Below, one piece after another: positions 24,390 to 33,655 of a stretch of 45,306 nt of DNA. The stretch is from Listeria valentina (GTDB lineage Bacteria; Bacillota; Bacilli; Lactobacillales; Listeriaceae): positions 1 through 45,306 of the forward strand of contig NZ_JAATJW010000016.1 in assembly GCF_011800755.1 (NCBI RefSeq), in the 5' to 3' direction. A model generated the notes under the pieces. It did not search any database and had not been told where the DNA came from. It saw nothing but the letters and a program-made list of their open reading frames with translations. Within the stretch, counting starts at the first letter, position 1; every line of letters begins with the position of its first letter. Both the position numbers and the translations under genes were made by a program.

Positions 24390-25734
24390 ATGATTGAGAT
24401 TATTCTTGCGGTCATTGTCATTGCACTTGTTTTTTATTTAATCGTGAAAAATTATCAACCGGCACTCGTGCTTCTTTCGGCTGGACTAGTTCTATTTTTG
24501 CTGGCTTTTATCCTTGGAAAACCTATTTTGGGGAGCGGGGACACGACAGGATTTGCCTTTTTAGACATTTTTAAACAGCTTGAGTTGACGTTCATTGATC
24601 AACTAAGCGTTGTTGGGATTACGATCATGACGCTATTTGGATTTGCTTCTTATATGAACTATTTAGGGGCAAATGATGTTGCAGTAAGCATGATTACGAA
24701 ACCACTTGGGAAAATCAAAGCCAAATATGTGCTTGTTCCCGTTGTCTTTATCATTGGTAACATTTTAAGCTTGTTTGTTCCAAGTGCTTCTAGCTTAGCC
24801 GTTATTTTAATGGCGATTCTTTATCCCGTTTTGAAAAAAGTAGGCTTAAGTGCACTGACGGCTGGTGGGGTTATTGCAACGGTTGCAACGATCATGCCAA
24901 CGCCGCTTGGAGCCGATAATGTCATTGCGGCTAAAACGCTTGGCTATAATTTGTTCGACTATGTTTTCTTGAATCATGCGATCATCTCCATTCCAACCCT
25001 TGTTGTGATGGCTGTGGCACATTACTTCTGGCAAAAATATATGGATAAACGCCAAGGTGCGAAAGCTTATGTAGATATTGATGAGTCGAAAGTGGAACAA
25101 GAAGAAAAAGAACTTCCACCTAAATATTATGCGATTTTACCAATGCTCCCATTATTATTCATTGTTATTATCGGTATTTTCTTCCACGATATTAAAGCGG
25201 ATGTGGTTGTTCTTACCTTTATTTCGTTCTTTATCGCTTTGATTATTGAATTTATTCGCAAAAGGAAGCTTAAAGATGTGCTCAATCAATCCTTTGAATT
25301 CTTTAAGGGAATGGGGCAAGGTTTCACGCAAGTTGTCGTACTTGTCGTTGGTGGTGTATTATTTGCTAAGGGGATGCAAACGATCGGCGTAATTGATATG
25401 CTGACACAATCTGTCCAACATGTGCAAAGTGCGGGAACAATCTTGACATTTATCTTTAGCGGCGCAACTTTCTTACTCGGTCTTGTAAGTGGTGGTGGGC
25501 TTGCGATGTTCTATGCAACGATTGAACTCATTCCACATATTGCAGCAAGTGCGCACATCGACGGGAATGCAACTAATTGCAAACTTGGTGCGCTCGATTT
25601 CACCAGTAGCCGCAGTTATCATGGTGGTTGCAAGTGTGATGAAAGTCAATCCAATCGAAGTGGTCAAACGGACAAGTGTGCCAGTGATTATCGGCATTAT
25701 TATGGTTATCGGACTTTCCCTCATCATCTTATAA
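24390..25734 (+). pseudogene. DcuC-family carrier, copy 1, frameshifted near its C-terminus
   Basis: The first 391 or so codons (to about 25562) encode a DcuC-type 12-helix permease closely similar to the next gene. After H-I-D the frame is lost; the rest of the protein continues from 25567 one frame over (M-Q-L-I-A-N-L-V-R-S-I-S-P-V-A, and so on) to a stop at 25732-25734. Against the intact copy, 21 bases encoding A-I-Q-L-A-L-P are replaced by GGGA, a net loss of 17 bases. Read literally, the product has a wrong tail of about 78 residues running into the next gene. The last two membrane helices are lost, so it is probably inactive. It could also be a misassembly between two near-identical genes. 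Confidence 0.82.
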
Positions 25735-25795
25735 CGAAGGGAATAGAGGCGAATGAACAGAATCAAGCAAGAAAAAGAGTACAAGGGTGTTGCGC

Positions 25796-27157
25796 GTGAT
25801 TGAACTTATTTCTGCAATTATCATTGTTGCGATGGTGTTTTACTTGATTGTGAAGAAATACCAGCCGGCACTTGTACTACTTTTGGCCGGACTCATTTTG
25901 TTTTTCGTTGCACTGTTACTTGGAAATCCGATTTTAGAACCAAAAGAAACAACAGGATTAGGCTTTTTAGATGTTTTTAAGCAACTTGAATTAACGTTTG
26001 TTGACCAGCTTAGCGTGGTCGGCATTACGATTATGACTTTGTTTGGTTACGCTTCTTACATGAATTATCTTGGCGCAACCGACGTGGTGGTAGGGATTTT
26101 AACCAAACCACTTTCAAGAATTCGAGCCAAATATTTATTAATACCGATTGTATTTCTCGTAGGGAATTTGCTTTGCTTGTTTATTCCAAGTTCGTCGAGT
26201 TTAGCGGTGATTTTAATGGCTGTGCTTTACCCCGTTTTAAGAAAAGTGGGATTAAGTCCGCTCACGATCGGCGGTGTGATTGCGACTGTAGCAACAGTTG
26301 TACCAACGCCGCTTGGAGCGGATAATGTGATTGCTTCGAAGACACTGGGATACTCGCTTTTTGATTACGTCTTCTTAAATCACGCGCTTATTTCAATTCC
26401 AACGATTCTTGTGATGGCGGTCGCTCATTATTTCTGGCAGCGCTACATGGATAAACGTCAAGCAGGGAAAATTATTGTTAAAGAAGAAATACATAATCAG
26501 CAAGAAACGAAAAAAGTGCTTCCACCCAAATACTACGGGGTCTTACCACTCTTGCCTCTACTTTTCATTGTAGTTGCAGGCTTATTTTTCCGAAATATTA
26601 AAGTGGAAGTGGTCATTTTAACGTTCCTTTCCTTTTTCATCGTGCTTGTTATCGAAACACTTCGTAAACGAAACTTAAAACAAGTTTTTGATGGCTCTTT
26701 TGAATTCTTCAAAGGAATGGGACAAGGCTTCACGCAAGTTGTCATCATCGTGATTGGCGGTGTGTTTTTCGCGAAAGGCTTGCAGTCGCTTGGCGTGATT
26801 GAAATGCTGATGCACTCCGTTCAAAATGTGCACAGTGCAGGAACTATCTTAACACTGTTTTTCAGTGGAATTACATTCCTATTTGGTCTAGTAAGTGGCG
26901 GCGGGACACCACTTTTTTATGCGACCATTCCACTCATTCCAGATATTGCGGCAAGTGCGCATGTGGATGCAATTCAGCTCGCACTCCCGATGCAGCTTGT
27001 GGCACATTTGACGCGCTCGATGTCGCCAGTTGCAGGTGTGATCATGATTGTCGCGGGCGTTATGCAAGTCTCGCCTATTGAAATTGTCAAACGAACGAGT
27101 ATCCCGATTTTGGCTGGGATTGTAACAGTCATCGTGTTATCATTAGTGATTTTGTAA
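25796..27157 (+). CDS. DcuC-family carrier, copy 2 (probable nucleoside or ribose permease)
   Basis: An intact 453-residue membrane protein with about 12 helices, a tandem paralogue of the broken gene just upstream. DcuC/C4-dicarboxylate-carrier family features include F-I-P-S-S-S-S-L-A-V-I-L-M-A near residue 140, A-T-V-V-P-T-P-L-G-A-D-N-V, and the late G-L-V-S-G-G-G-T-P-L-F-Y-A. The family name suggests dicarboxylates, but its setting between a nucleoside hydrolase and ribokinase argues for nucleoside uptake. GTG 25796 is chosen: it aligns with the first residue of copy 1 and has AAGGGTG upstream; the frame is open three codons further. Confidence 0.85.
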   Translation: MIELISAIIIVAMVFYLIVKKYQPALVLLLAGLILFFVALLLGNPILEPKETTGLGFLDVFKQLELTFVDQLSVVGITIMTLFGYASYMNYLGATDVVVGILTKPLSRIRAKYLLIPIVFLVGNLLCLFIPSSSSLAVILMAVLYPVLRKVGLSPLTIGGVIATVATVVPTPLGADNVIASKTLGYSLFDYVFLNHALISIPTILVMAVAHYFWQRYMDKRQAGKIIVKEEIHNQQETKKVLPPKYYGVLPLLPLLFIVVAGLFFRNIKVEVVILTFLSFFIVLVIETLRKRNLKQVFDGSFEFFKGMGQGFTQVVIIVIGGVFFAKGLQSLGVIEMLMHSVQNVHSAGTILTLFFSGITFLFGLVSGGGTPLFYATIPLIPDIAASAHVDAIQLALPMQLVAHLTRSMSPVAGVIMIVAGVMQVSPIEIVKRTSIPILAGIVTVIVLSLVIL

Positions 27158-27171
27158 GTGAGGAGATAAGA

Positions 27172-28074
27172 ATGAATCAAATTTGTGTAGTGGGAAGCCT
27201 AAATGTCGATACAACAATAACTTTTAAAGCACTTCCTCAAGTAGGCGAAACGATCGCCGGAAAATCCATCAAACATACAGCAGGCGGTAAGGGCTTCAAT
27301 CAAGCCGTTACAGCAAGTCGGCTTGGTAGCCAAGTAAGTTTTGTTGGGGCAATCGGGCATGATGAACGCGGTGAATTTTTGCAAGCGATTCTTACAGAAG
27401 AAGAAATTGACCAAGAGCAAATCGCCGTGATGGATGATGAGACAGGGCAAGCGTTTGTTGCCGTGGATGAAGCAGGGAAAAATATGATTTTGATGTACGG
27501 TGGCGCGAATGAAAAAGTGACACGGGAACTCGTTCAGGAAGCCGAAGCGAAAATTGCCGCAAGTGACGTTGTGATTTCGCAGTTTGAAATTCCAGAAGAA
27601 GCAGTGCTCGAAGCTTTTCGAATCGCAAGAGACAAAGCAAAACTGACGATTTTAAACCCTGCTCCTGGGAAAACCTGCAGTGAGGAATTACTCGCCATGA
27701 CGGACTACTTGATTCCGAATGAAACGGAACTCGAACTTGTGACCGGCGGCAAACCGCTTCAAAATCAAGCAGAGCGAATTCAAGCGGCTCGAGACTTGCT
27801 CAAGCTTGTTAGGAAGGCGGTTATTGTCACGCTTGGCGATGCGGGATCGCTCCTCGTTTCGGCAGAAGGTGAAACGCTCGTTCCTGCTAAGAAAGTGAAA
27901 GCCGTGGATACAACGGCCGCAGGGGATAGTTTTATCGGCACATTTGCGCACTGCATTCAAACGCAGCCGGTGGAAGAAGCGATTCAAAAAGCAACGGAAA
28001 TTGCAGCGATTGTCGTGGCTCGCGAAGGTGCCTATACGTCGATTCCAACGAAGCAGGAGCTAAGAGAGCCATGA
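27172..28074 (+). CDS. rbsK: Ribokinase
   Basis: A 300-residue PfkB-family sugar kinase. V-V-G-S-L-N-V-D-T at the start, G-G-K-G-F-N-Q-A-V-T-A-S-R-L-G (ribose binding, about 40-54), N-P-A-P-G-K and the anion hole/catalytic base D-T-T-A-A-G-D-S-F (about 246-254) are typical of RbsK. It makes ribose 5-phosphate from the ribose freed by the nucleoside hydrolase. GAGGAG lies before the ATG. Its stop overlaps the next start as ATGA. Confidence 0.92.
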   Translation: MNQICVVGSLNVDTTITFKALPQVGETIAGKSIKHTAGGKGFNQAVTASRLGSQVSFVGAIGHDERGEFLQAILTEEEIDQEQIAVMDDETGQAFVAVDEAGKNMILMYGGANEKVTRELVQEAEAKIAASDVVISQFEIPEEAVLEAFRIARDKAKLTILNPAPGKTCSEELLAMTDYLIPNETELELVTGGKPLQNQAERIQAARDLLKLVRKAVIVTLGDAGSLLVSAEGETLVPAKKVKAVDTTAAGDSFIGTFAHCIQTQPVEEAIQKATEIAAIVVAREGAYTSIPTKQELREP

Positions 28075-28574
28075 TTCGCCGCATCGAAAAGCAAGATTTG
28101 GAACAGGCGGAGAAGCTGCTTCTAGAGGTGAAGGAAGGCTTAAATGCGCATCAGTGGAATCAGGATTATCCTTCCAAAATGGTGCTTCAAAGTGATCTTA
28201 AAGCACGCAGTTTGTTCGGATGGTTTGAAGCCGAGAGGCTATTTGCGATGGTAACGCTCACTGAACAGCTAACGGGTACGGTGAAACACTTTAATTGGCA
28301 AGAAGCAAAATCCCCCGTTTTCATTAAAAGAGTGATGACTTCACCGCTTAAACGCGGGCAGGGGCTCGCACTCGAGTTGCTCCAGTTTGCTGAGGGCGAG
28401 GCGAGAAAAGCCCAACATGACACGCTTTGTAGTGTAACGAGCGTGAACAACCGAGCGATGCTACACTTATTTGATAAAGAAGGATTTAAGAAAGTGGCAG
28501 AAGGCTCTATCCGAGAACGTTATCCCTATCATGAGTTTTTCGCCTTTCAAAAGGAAATTGGCAGGCACAAGTAA
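28071..28574 (+). CDS. GNAT-family acetyltransferase
   Basis: A 167-residue GNAT domain: I-R-R-I-E-K-Q-D-L-E-Q-A-E-K-L at the start, the acetyl-CoA loop R-G-Q-G-L-A-L-E-L-L at about 99-108 (Q/R-x-x-G-x-A pattern), and the final N-N-R-A-M-L-H-L-F-D-K-E-G-F-K. The start overlaps the rbsK stop by 4 bp, so they are translationally coupled. Why a GNAT belongs in a nucleoside operon is unclear; it may detoxify or modify a product. Substrate unknown. Confidence 0.85.
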   Translation: MIRRIEKQDLEQAEKLLLEVKEGLNAHQWNQDYPSKMVLQSDLKARSLFGWFEAERLFAMVTLTEQLTGTVKHFNWQEAKSPVFIKRVMTSPLKRGQGLALELLQFAEGEARKAQHDTLCSVTSVNNRAMLHLFDKEGFKKVAEGSIRERYPYHEFFAFQKEIGRHK

Positions 28575-28624
28575 AGTTTGCTAAAATAGAAGGAGATAGG
28601 GAATCTGCGGGGGAGTGGATCGAT

Positions 28625-29623
28625 TTGGCGAGTACAATAAAAGACGTAGCGAAAGAAGCCGGCGTTTCGATTGCAACGGTTTCCATGGTTATCAACAAAA
28701 AGGCGGATCACATCACGATGAAAACCAAGAAAAAAGTTTTCGATGCGATCGCAAGGCTCGATTATAAACCGAATTTAACAGCAAGAAGTCTGGTTTCAGC
28801 CAAAAGTTTTACTGTAGGTTTGCTTGTCCCAGACATTACCAATCCGTTTTTCGCGGAGCTTGCTAAAGCATTTGAAAAAGAGCTAAGCAAGGAAGGCTAT
28901 ATGACGCTTTTATGTAGTTCTTTTGAAGAAAGCGAACGAGAGAAGCAGTATTTAAGTGAGCTGATTTCGCGCGGCGTGGACGGTGTTGTGATTTGCAGCT
29001 TGACGAGCATGGAAACACAAATTCTCGATGCACTAAAACAAGCGAAGATCCCGTATTTGATTCTCGATAATCGCTACGCACTCGAGCAGTTTTCCGTTCA
29101 CGTGGATGACTATAAAGGTGGCGTTTTAGCGGCTAACGAACTGCTTGAAAATGGCCACAAGACGACGGCTTTTATCGGTAGCAATACTCCTTATGTCAAT
29201 ATCCACAACCGTTTGCAAGGCTTCCGAAGCGAAATCGAGCGCGCGGGCGGAGAAGTACTGACATTTGAAACCGAGCTTACAAGAAACGGTGGGGAAGCCG
29301 TAGCAAAAAAACTATTTTCGTCTGAGGCGACAGCCGTATTTTGCAGTAACGATTTAATTGCCGTTGGCCTGTATGACGCTGCAGATAAGCATAACCTAGC
29401 TTTGCCAGAAGAGCTTTCCGTTATCGGATTCGATGACATTAGCTTCTCTGATATCGTTAAGCCACGTTTAACAACGATCAAGCAACCCGTTGAGCTTCTT
29501 GCTGAAAAAGCCGTTCAACATTTACTTTTGATGAAAAAAGATCCTGAATATCATTTTTATAAAGAGCTCATCCCCGTTTCCCTTGTGAAGCGGGAGAGTG
29601 TCACGAAGCCAGCTCACGTTTGA
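28625..29623 (+). CDS. LacI-family repressor of the nucleoside/ribose operon
   Basis: A 332-residue LacI/GalR protein. The N-terminal helix-turn-helix T-I-K-D-V-A-K-E-A-G-V-S-I-A-T-V-S-M-V-I-N and hinge Y-K-P-N-L-T-A-R-S-L are followed by a periplasmic-binding-like effector domain (V-G-L-L-V-P-D-I-T-N-P-F-F, then V-I-G-F-D-D-I-S-F-S-D-I-V-K-P-R-L-T-T-I-K-Q-P). It resembles RbsR/CcpA-type proteins. The start is TTG 28625 with GGGGGAG upstream; no ATG fits the conserved N-terminus. It is last in the operon and probably binds the two TTAAACGTTTAA operators in front, responding to ribose or a nucleoside product. Confidence 0.9.
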   Translation: MASTIKDVAKEAGVSIATVSMVINKKADHITMKTKKKVFDAIARLDYKPNLTARSLVSAKSFTVGLLVPDITNPFFAELAKAFEKELSKEGYMTLLCSSFEESEREKQYLSELISRGVDGVVICSLTSMETQILDALKQAKIPYLILDNRYALEQFSVHVDDYKGGVLAANELLENGHKTTAFIGSNTPYVNIHNRLQGFRSEIERAGGEVLTFETELTRNGGEAVAKKLFSSEATAVFCSNDLIAVGLYDAADKHNLALPEELSVIGFDDISFSDIVKPRLTTIKQPVELLAEKAVQHLLLMKKDPEYHFYKELIPVSLVKRESVTKPAHV

Positions 29624-29633
29624 GCTGGCTTTT
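29607..29633 (+). terminator. Terminator overlapping the lacI-type stop
   Basis: AGCCAGCTCA (29607-29616), loop CGTT, TGAGCTGGCT (29621-29630), then TTT. The arm includes the stop codon. Confidence 0.88.
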
Positions 29634-29734
29634 CTCGTGCAAAAAGTATGACAAATCCAAAGAAAAATAGTATGATATAACATGTTTCGATTTTATGATT
29701 TTGAGGAATCTAGCAAAGGAAAGGGAGGATCGAG

Positions 29735-30130
29735 ATGAAAAAATTTGTTCAGGAATTTAAAGAGTTTGCTTTAAAAGGCAATGTAGTGGATTTAGCAATC
29801 GGGGTTGTCATCGGGGCAGCATTTGGAAAAATCGTTTCCTCGCTAGTTGATAATATCATTATGCCGCTTGTTGGAATGGTCCTTGGTGGGCTAGATTTCA
29901 CAGAGCTTTCCGTTAAAATTGGAGATGCGACGCTTAAATATGGCTTATTTATCCAGTCGATTGTTGATTTTCTAATTGTGGCACTTGCTTTATTTGTTTT
30001 CATCAAAGTATTGCTCAGCTTATCGCGGCGCAGAAATGCTGAAGAGGAAGAAGCAGAACCAGAAGTAACGCCATCGGAAGAATATTTGAAAGAAATTCGT
30101 GATTTGCTACAAGAAAAGAAAGAAAATTAA
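29735..30130 (+). CDS. mscL: Large-conductance mechanosensitive channel MscL
   Basis: A 131-residue channel subunit with the hallmark N-terminal helix and pore helix (F-A-L-K-G-N-V-V-D-L-A-I-G-V-V-I-G-A-A-F-G-K-I-V-S-S). A second helix at about 70-95 and a charged C-terminal bundle (E-E-E-E-A-E-P-E-V) follow. It forms a pentamer that opens under membrane tension and releases solutes on hypo-osmotic shock. AAAGGGAGG precedes the ATG. Single gene with terminator. Confidence 0.95.
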   Translation: MKKFVQEFKEFALKGNVVDLAIGVVIGAAFGKIVSSLVDNIIMPLVGMVLGGLDFTELSVKIGDATLKYGLFIQSIVDFLIVALALFVFIKVLLSLSRRRNAEEEEAEPEVTPSEEYLKEIRDLLQEKKEN

Positions 30131-30149
30131 ATTACATAGTTTGAACTAG

Positions 30150-30174
30150 ACCGCCTGATTAGGGCGGTTTTTTT
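30150..30174 (+). terminator. Terminator after mscL
   Basis: ACCGCC (30150-30155) pairs with GGCGGT (30163-30168), followed by T7. Confidence 0.88.
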
Positions 30175-30291
30175 GTAACTATTTTTACGACCACAGCAGT
30201 AGACGAAACTCTTGCTTCTGACGGATGAAAAGCGGCTTTTTTTTCGTTATAGTAAAAAGATGGGAAACGAGTGAAAGAAAGGTCGTTTTAA

Positions 30292-30663
30292 ATGAAACAA
30301 TTAGTAGGTTGGGTTTTAGGCGTCATCATTGTTGTAGGCGTTGCCTTAGTAGGAGTGAAATTTGTAACTGCCAATCAGTCGGGGGAAATGGCAGGCATCG
30401 TTGATCGTTTCAATCCACTCGTAAAAGAAGAAACCGTTTATGTTAAAACGGGGCAACTAGTCAATGTAGACGAACATGGGAATGCCAACTATAAATTAAC
30501 CGCAGTGAACCAAGAAGGAAAAACAAGAACCATTGAATTTATGTCCATTGGTGAACTAAAACAAAATCGCTTTTTAAAACTAAGCTCGAAAGGAGCTTAC
30601 GTAGAAACGTATAAAGAAGTAGCACGCGAAAAAGTACCAGAAAAAGCGATTGAACAATTGTAA
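30292..30663 (+). CDS. YxeA-family (DUF1093) small secreted or anchored protein
   Basis: A 123-residue protein with an N-terminal hydrophobic segment (about 5-24) that is a signal or anchor. The remainder matches the YxeA/DUF1093 pattern: Y-V-K-T-G-Q near 48, Y-K-L-T-A-V-N-Q-E-G-K-T-R-T-I-E-F, L-K-Q-N-R-F-L-K-L-S-S-K-G-A-Y-V-E-T-Y-K-E-V, and K-V-P-E-K-A near the end. An OB-like fold is known for the family; function is not. Single gene with terminator. Confidence 0.82.
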   Translation: MKQLVGWVLGVIIVVGVALVGVKFVTANQSGEMAGIVDRFNPLVKEETVYVKTGQLVNVDEHGNANYKLTAVNQEGKTRTIEFMSIGELKQNRFLKLSSKGAYVETYKEVAREKVPEKAIEQL

Positions 30664-30682
30664 TGGGTAAATGATAAAATAC

Positions 30683-30720
30683 GCAGAGAAAACGTAGATT
30701 GATGAGTTTTCTCTGCTTTT
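30683..30720 (+). terminator. Terminator after the YxeA-like gene
   Basis: GCAGAGAAAAC (30683-30693) pairs with GTTTTCTCTGC (30706-30716), followed by T. Confidence 0.88.
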
Positions 30721-30802
30721 TCATGAGGGAAATTCGCTTTTTAAATTTACTGGCGGTATAATTTAGTCAAATCAGTAAAAGAATAGAAAAGAAGGAATTC
30801 GA

Positions 30803-31447
30803 ATGCAACTCACAAAGTCAGATTTTGATGCGCTTTATTTGCCCGAAAAGCAGTTTCGGAAATTGAAAGAAATTTATACGGCGGAGCAAATAGATAAACT
30901 AAAAAAAGAACGACAACAATTGTGGCAAGAATGGCGGGAACTGGTTTTAACGATTTACCGGGAATTACCTGCCGAATCAAAGCTCAGAAAGCCGTATATC
31001 GAGAGTTGGACAAACGGTTGGCAAATGAAGGGGCATTTTTTTGCGACGTTTCGGCTTATTAATCATGAACAAGAGGCGACATGTATTAGTTTGCTATGGA
31101 ATACGGCTTATCTCAAGGTGGGGCTTGAATGGCAAGATTATAAAGCGAAAAAATCATCGCTTGATGTGACTTTACATAATGAACGTTTTTTGCGACTTCT
31201 TTCAGAGGCGGGACCGCTTGAAGATTACAAAATTTGGACATCCGCGAAGGAAGAATTTGCTTCTTTTTTGACGCTCGCAGATTTCGAGGCAGGCACTAAG
31301 GATGCCATTTCGGATGAACTTGCGGCGGGGAATGGACTCGGGATAGGGAGCGTTTTTGACAAATGCGATTTACCAAATCCAGTCGAAACTTTGCTACCCC
31401 TAATTTGTGAACTGGAATCGCTTTACGTGAAGATGAATCTTGCGTAA
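30803..31447 (+). CDS. Unrecognised 214-residue soluble protein
   Basis: No signal peptide or membrane segment. The N-terminal 55 residues are a charged helix (Q-I-D-K-L-K-K-E-R-Q-Q-L-W-Q-E-W-R), followed by a mixed domain with many aromatics (W-T-N-G-W-Q-M-K-G-H-F-F-A-T-F-R-L, W-N-T-A-Y-L-K-V-G-L-E-W). It vaguely recalls the uncharacterised HI_0552-type family, but I am unsure. AAGGAA lies before the ATG. It is convergent with the moxR operon. Confidence 0.6.
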   Translation: MQLTKSDFDALYLPEKQFRKLKEIYTAEQIDKLKKERQQLWQEWRELVLTIYRELPAESKLRKPYIESWTNGWQMKGHFFATFRLINHEQEATCISLLWNTAYLKVGLEWQDYKAKKSSLDVTLHNERFLRLLSEAGPLEDYKIWTSAKEEFASFLTLADFEAGTKDAISDELAAGNGLGIGSVFDKCDLPNPVETLLPLICELESLYVKMNLA

Positions 31448-31481
31448 TTTTTTGTCTGATTCTCGCATTTTTGGCAAACGG

Positions 31482-31528
31482 AAAAAACGAAGAAAACCCT
31501 TAGACGATCAAGGTTTTCTTCGTTTTTT
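31482..31528. terminator. Bidirectional terminator ending the transglutaminase operon
   Basis: AAAAAACGAAGAAAACC (31482-31498) pairs with GGTTTTCTTCGTTTTTT (31512-31528). The right arm is also coding: it specifies the last residues (K-K-R-R-K-P) and stop region of the minus-strand transglutaminase gene. Confidence 0.88.
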
Positions 31529-33655
31529 TGGTGTTTGTAGAACTTGGATAATGTTAAGAAACGCGGGAGCTACTTGCTCGATTTGAATGGCTTTTCCGCC
31601 GTACAAGTGCGCCTCGTATTGCCGCGTGAGCTCCGTGAAAGCAGGAATTTCGATTCGAGCTGCAAAATCGGTCAAGGTTTCGCTTGGATTCCGCGTTTCA
31701 GCAAAGAGTTTGAGCAATCGGCGGTAAGCCTTGTCGAATGAAAGTTTATCGTGCTCGATTTGCCATCTGAAATAGCGTAGGAGCAGGGCTTTCCGCTTAG
31801 CAACTAGGAAGGCTAGCAAGAGAACTGCCACGCCACCTAAAATCCAGTAAACGAAGCTTGGAAGTTGGAAGGGTTTCGCTTGGCTGGTTGTTTCTTGCTT
31901 CGCGCCTTCTTGTTTAGTTTTGCTTTCTTGTTGTTTTTGCGAACGATCTTCATTTTGAGTCGGCTGATCTTGTTTTGCGGGTGTATCCGCTCGGTTTTCC
32001 GCTTGATTGTTCGTATTCGTATCCGAGCGCTGATCTCCAGCTGTATTCGTGAAAGCTTCAGGATTTTGGAAAGTCGCAGTCGGCTCAAAGGGAACCCAAC
32101 CCGTGCCTGGGAAATAGACTTCAGGCCAAGAATGGGCATTGTTGTTTTGCACTTTGTAAATCGTATTCGCTCCATCTTTACCGGCCGCATCCCCGGATGT
32201 AAAGCCCTTCGCAAAGCGCGCCGGAATGCCAAGAGAGCGCAGCATTACGATCATCGAAGTGGAGAAATTGTCGCAGTAACCGACTTTCGTTTCAAATAAA
32301 AATTGATCGACATAATCCGCGCCACGCTTCGTTTCCTCGGCATCTTCCGTGCTATAGCGGAATTTACCGGAAAAACTCAAATATCGCTCGATCGCTTTCA
32401 CTTTTTCATAGGTATTGCTTTCTTTTTCCGTCAGCCGGTTCGCGAGGCTTTTGACGCGCTTCGGCAAACCATTCGGCAGCTGCGTGTAGCGCTCCGTAAA
32501 TTCGTCCGAGAGCGACGCAAATGGCGCTTCTTTCATCTTGCGAATGTCGTAAATCGGCGTTTTGATTTCAAGGGCATACTTTTTGATGGAACCTTGAGGT
32601 GTGACTTTTTCGTTTGATGCAGTGTAACGGAACGGCCCAGCTGCGGACTCGACATTTTGTGTGCCGTAAGCATAGACGAGATAGTCATTAGAAGCCGTAA
32701 AGCGAATCGTTGCTTGTTCTGTTTGCTCGGCGTAATTTTCATTCAAATTGACCGGAAATTCGTCCGAACTTGCAAAGCTTTCCGTGTCAGTTGTACTCGG
32801 GCTGGCCCAGCCTTTACCGGTATAAGTCCGTTTGGATTCGACACGCCAGTAATGCGGGCGCTTCGAAGTCACTTGGAAAACTTCGCTATAATCGGCATCA
32901 AGAGCGCCGCCAAGTTCAGTATCATCTTCGCTATAGCCCACCGTTCGAGTCGTATCCATCCCAAGCGCTTGTTTGATATAAGGCACGGGATCGTTCCAAA
33001 TTGGTTTATGAACGGGAAGAGAAAGAGCGATTCCAATCATGATAGCGAGCACGGCAAGAAGGCTCGTGTGGTACACGAGAGATCGCTTGGGGGAATCAAG
33101 TTGACTCGCGCCAAGCCTCGCCGTTAGCGTCAAGTGAAGCAAAACAAAGCCGATAACGACTGTACGAACAAGTGCTAGCTCTCCTTTGTAATCCGTGAAG
33201 GTATTGATAACGGCAATGTAAATCACGGTGAGGGCGAGAATGCTCAGGATGCGCCCTTTTTTTAGAAGCGAATAAGCCGTGATGTAAGCTAACAGCCAAA
33301 GGGCAATCAAAAAGGTCATGAAAATAAATTCGTCGCCAATTTTTGTAGCATCTAGTTGAAACAAACTGCCGGTGCCTTTTATGGCGGTTCCCGTTAGTTT
33401 CGCGTAAAAGGACGGATCAGCAAGGTTTCCACTGTTAAATAAGATAGCCATCAGTAAGGCGATCGCGAGTAAATGAAGGGGAATCGAATAGTAAAATCGC
33501 AAGCCGATAAAAAAGCAGCCGAGCGATAAGGCGATGAAAGCGACCATCCAGATGGAATATCCGGTTTCTGTTAAATAACTAAACGGAAAAACCCATTCTG
33601 AAATCAGCAAAATCGCAAGCACATAAAGTAGGAATTTTAACATTTTTCGTCCCAT
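31508..33655 (-). CDS. Membrane transglutaminase-like protein (TgpA/DUF3488 type)
   Basis: 715 residues. About six N-terminal helices (1-210) are followed by an extracytoplasmic region with a transglutaminase-like domain (about 400-540), a low-complexity Q/T/K linker (about 545-600), a further helix (about 602-622) and a DUF4129-like cytoplasmic tail. The catalytic Cys is in V-G-Y-C-D-N-F-S-T-S-M and the His in N-N-N-A-H-S-W-P-E-V-Y-F, with W-V-P-F-E-P-T-A-T-F supplying the acidic position. ATG 33655 is used; it overlaps the upstream stop as TGATG, with AAAGGAGG before it. Third gene of a conserved moxR-DUF58-transglutaminase operon, probably an envelope protein-processing system; substrate unknown. 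Confidence 0.9.
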   Translation of the reverse strand: MGRKMLKFLLYVLAILLISEWVFPFSYLTETGYSIWMVAFIALSLGCFFIGLRFYYSIPLHLLAIALLMAILFNSGNLADPSFYAKLTGTAIKGTGSLFQLDATKIGDEFIFMTFLIALWLLAYITAYSLLKKGRILSILALTVIYIAVINTFTDYKGELALVRTVVIGFVLLHLTLTARLGASQLDSPKRSLVYHTSLLAVLAIMIGIALSLPVHKPIWNDPVPYIKQALGMDTTRTVGYSEDDTELGGALDADYSEVFQVTSKRPHYWRVESKRTYTGKGWASPSTTDTESFASSDEFPVNLNENYAEQTEQATIRFTASNDYLVYAYGTQNVESAAGPFRYTASNEKVTPQGSIKKYALEIKTPIYDIRKMKEAPFASLSDEFTERYTQLPNGLPKRVKSLANRLTEKESNTYEKVKAIERYLSFSGKFRYSTEDAEETKRGADYVDQFLFETKVGYCDNFSTSMIVMLRSLGIPARFAKGFTSGDAAGKDGANTIYKVQNNNAHSWPEVYFPGTGWVPFEPTATFQNPEAFTNTAGDQRSDTNTNNQAENRADTPAKQDQPTQNEDRSQKQQESKTKQEGAKQETTSQAKPFQLPSFVYWILGGVAVLLLAFLVAKRKALLLRYFRWQIEHDKLSFDKAYRRLLKLFAETRNPSETLTDFAARIEIPAFTELTRQYEAHLYGGKAIQIEQVAPAFLNIIQVLQTPKKRRKP

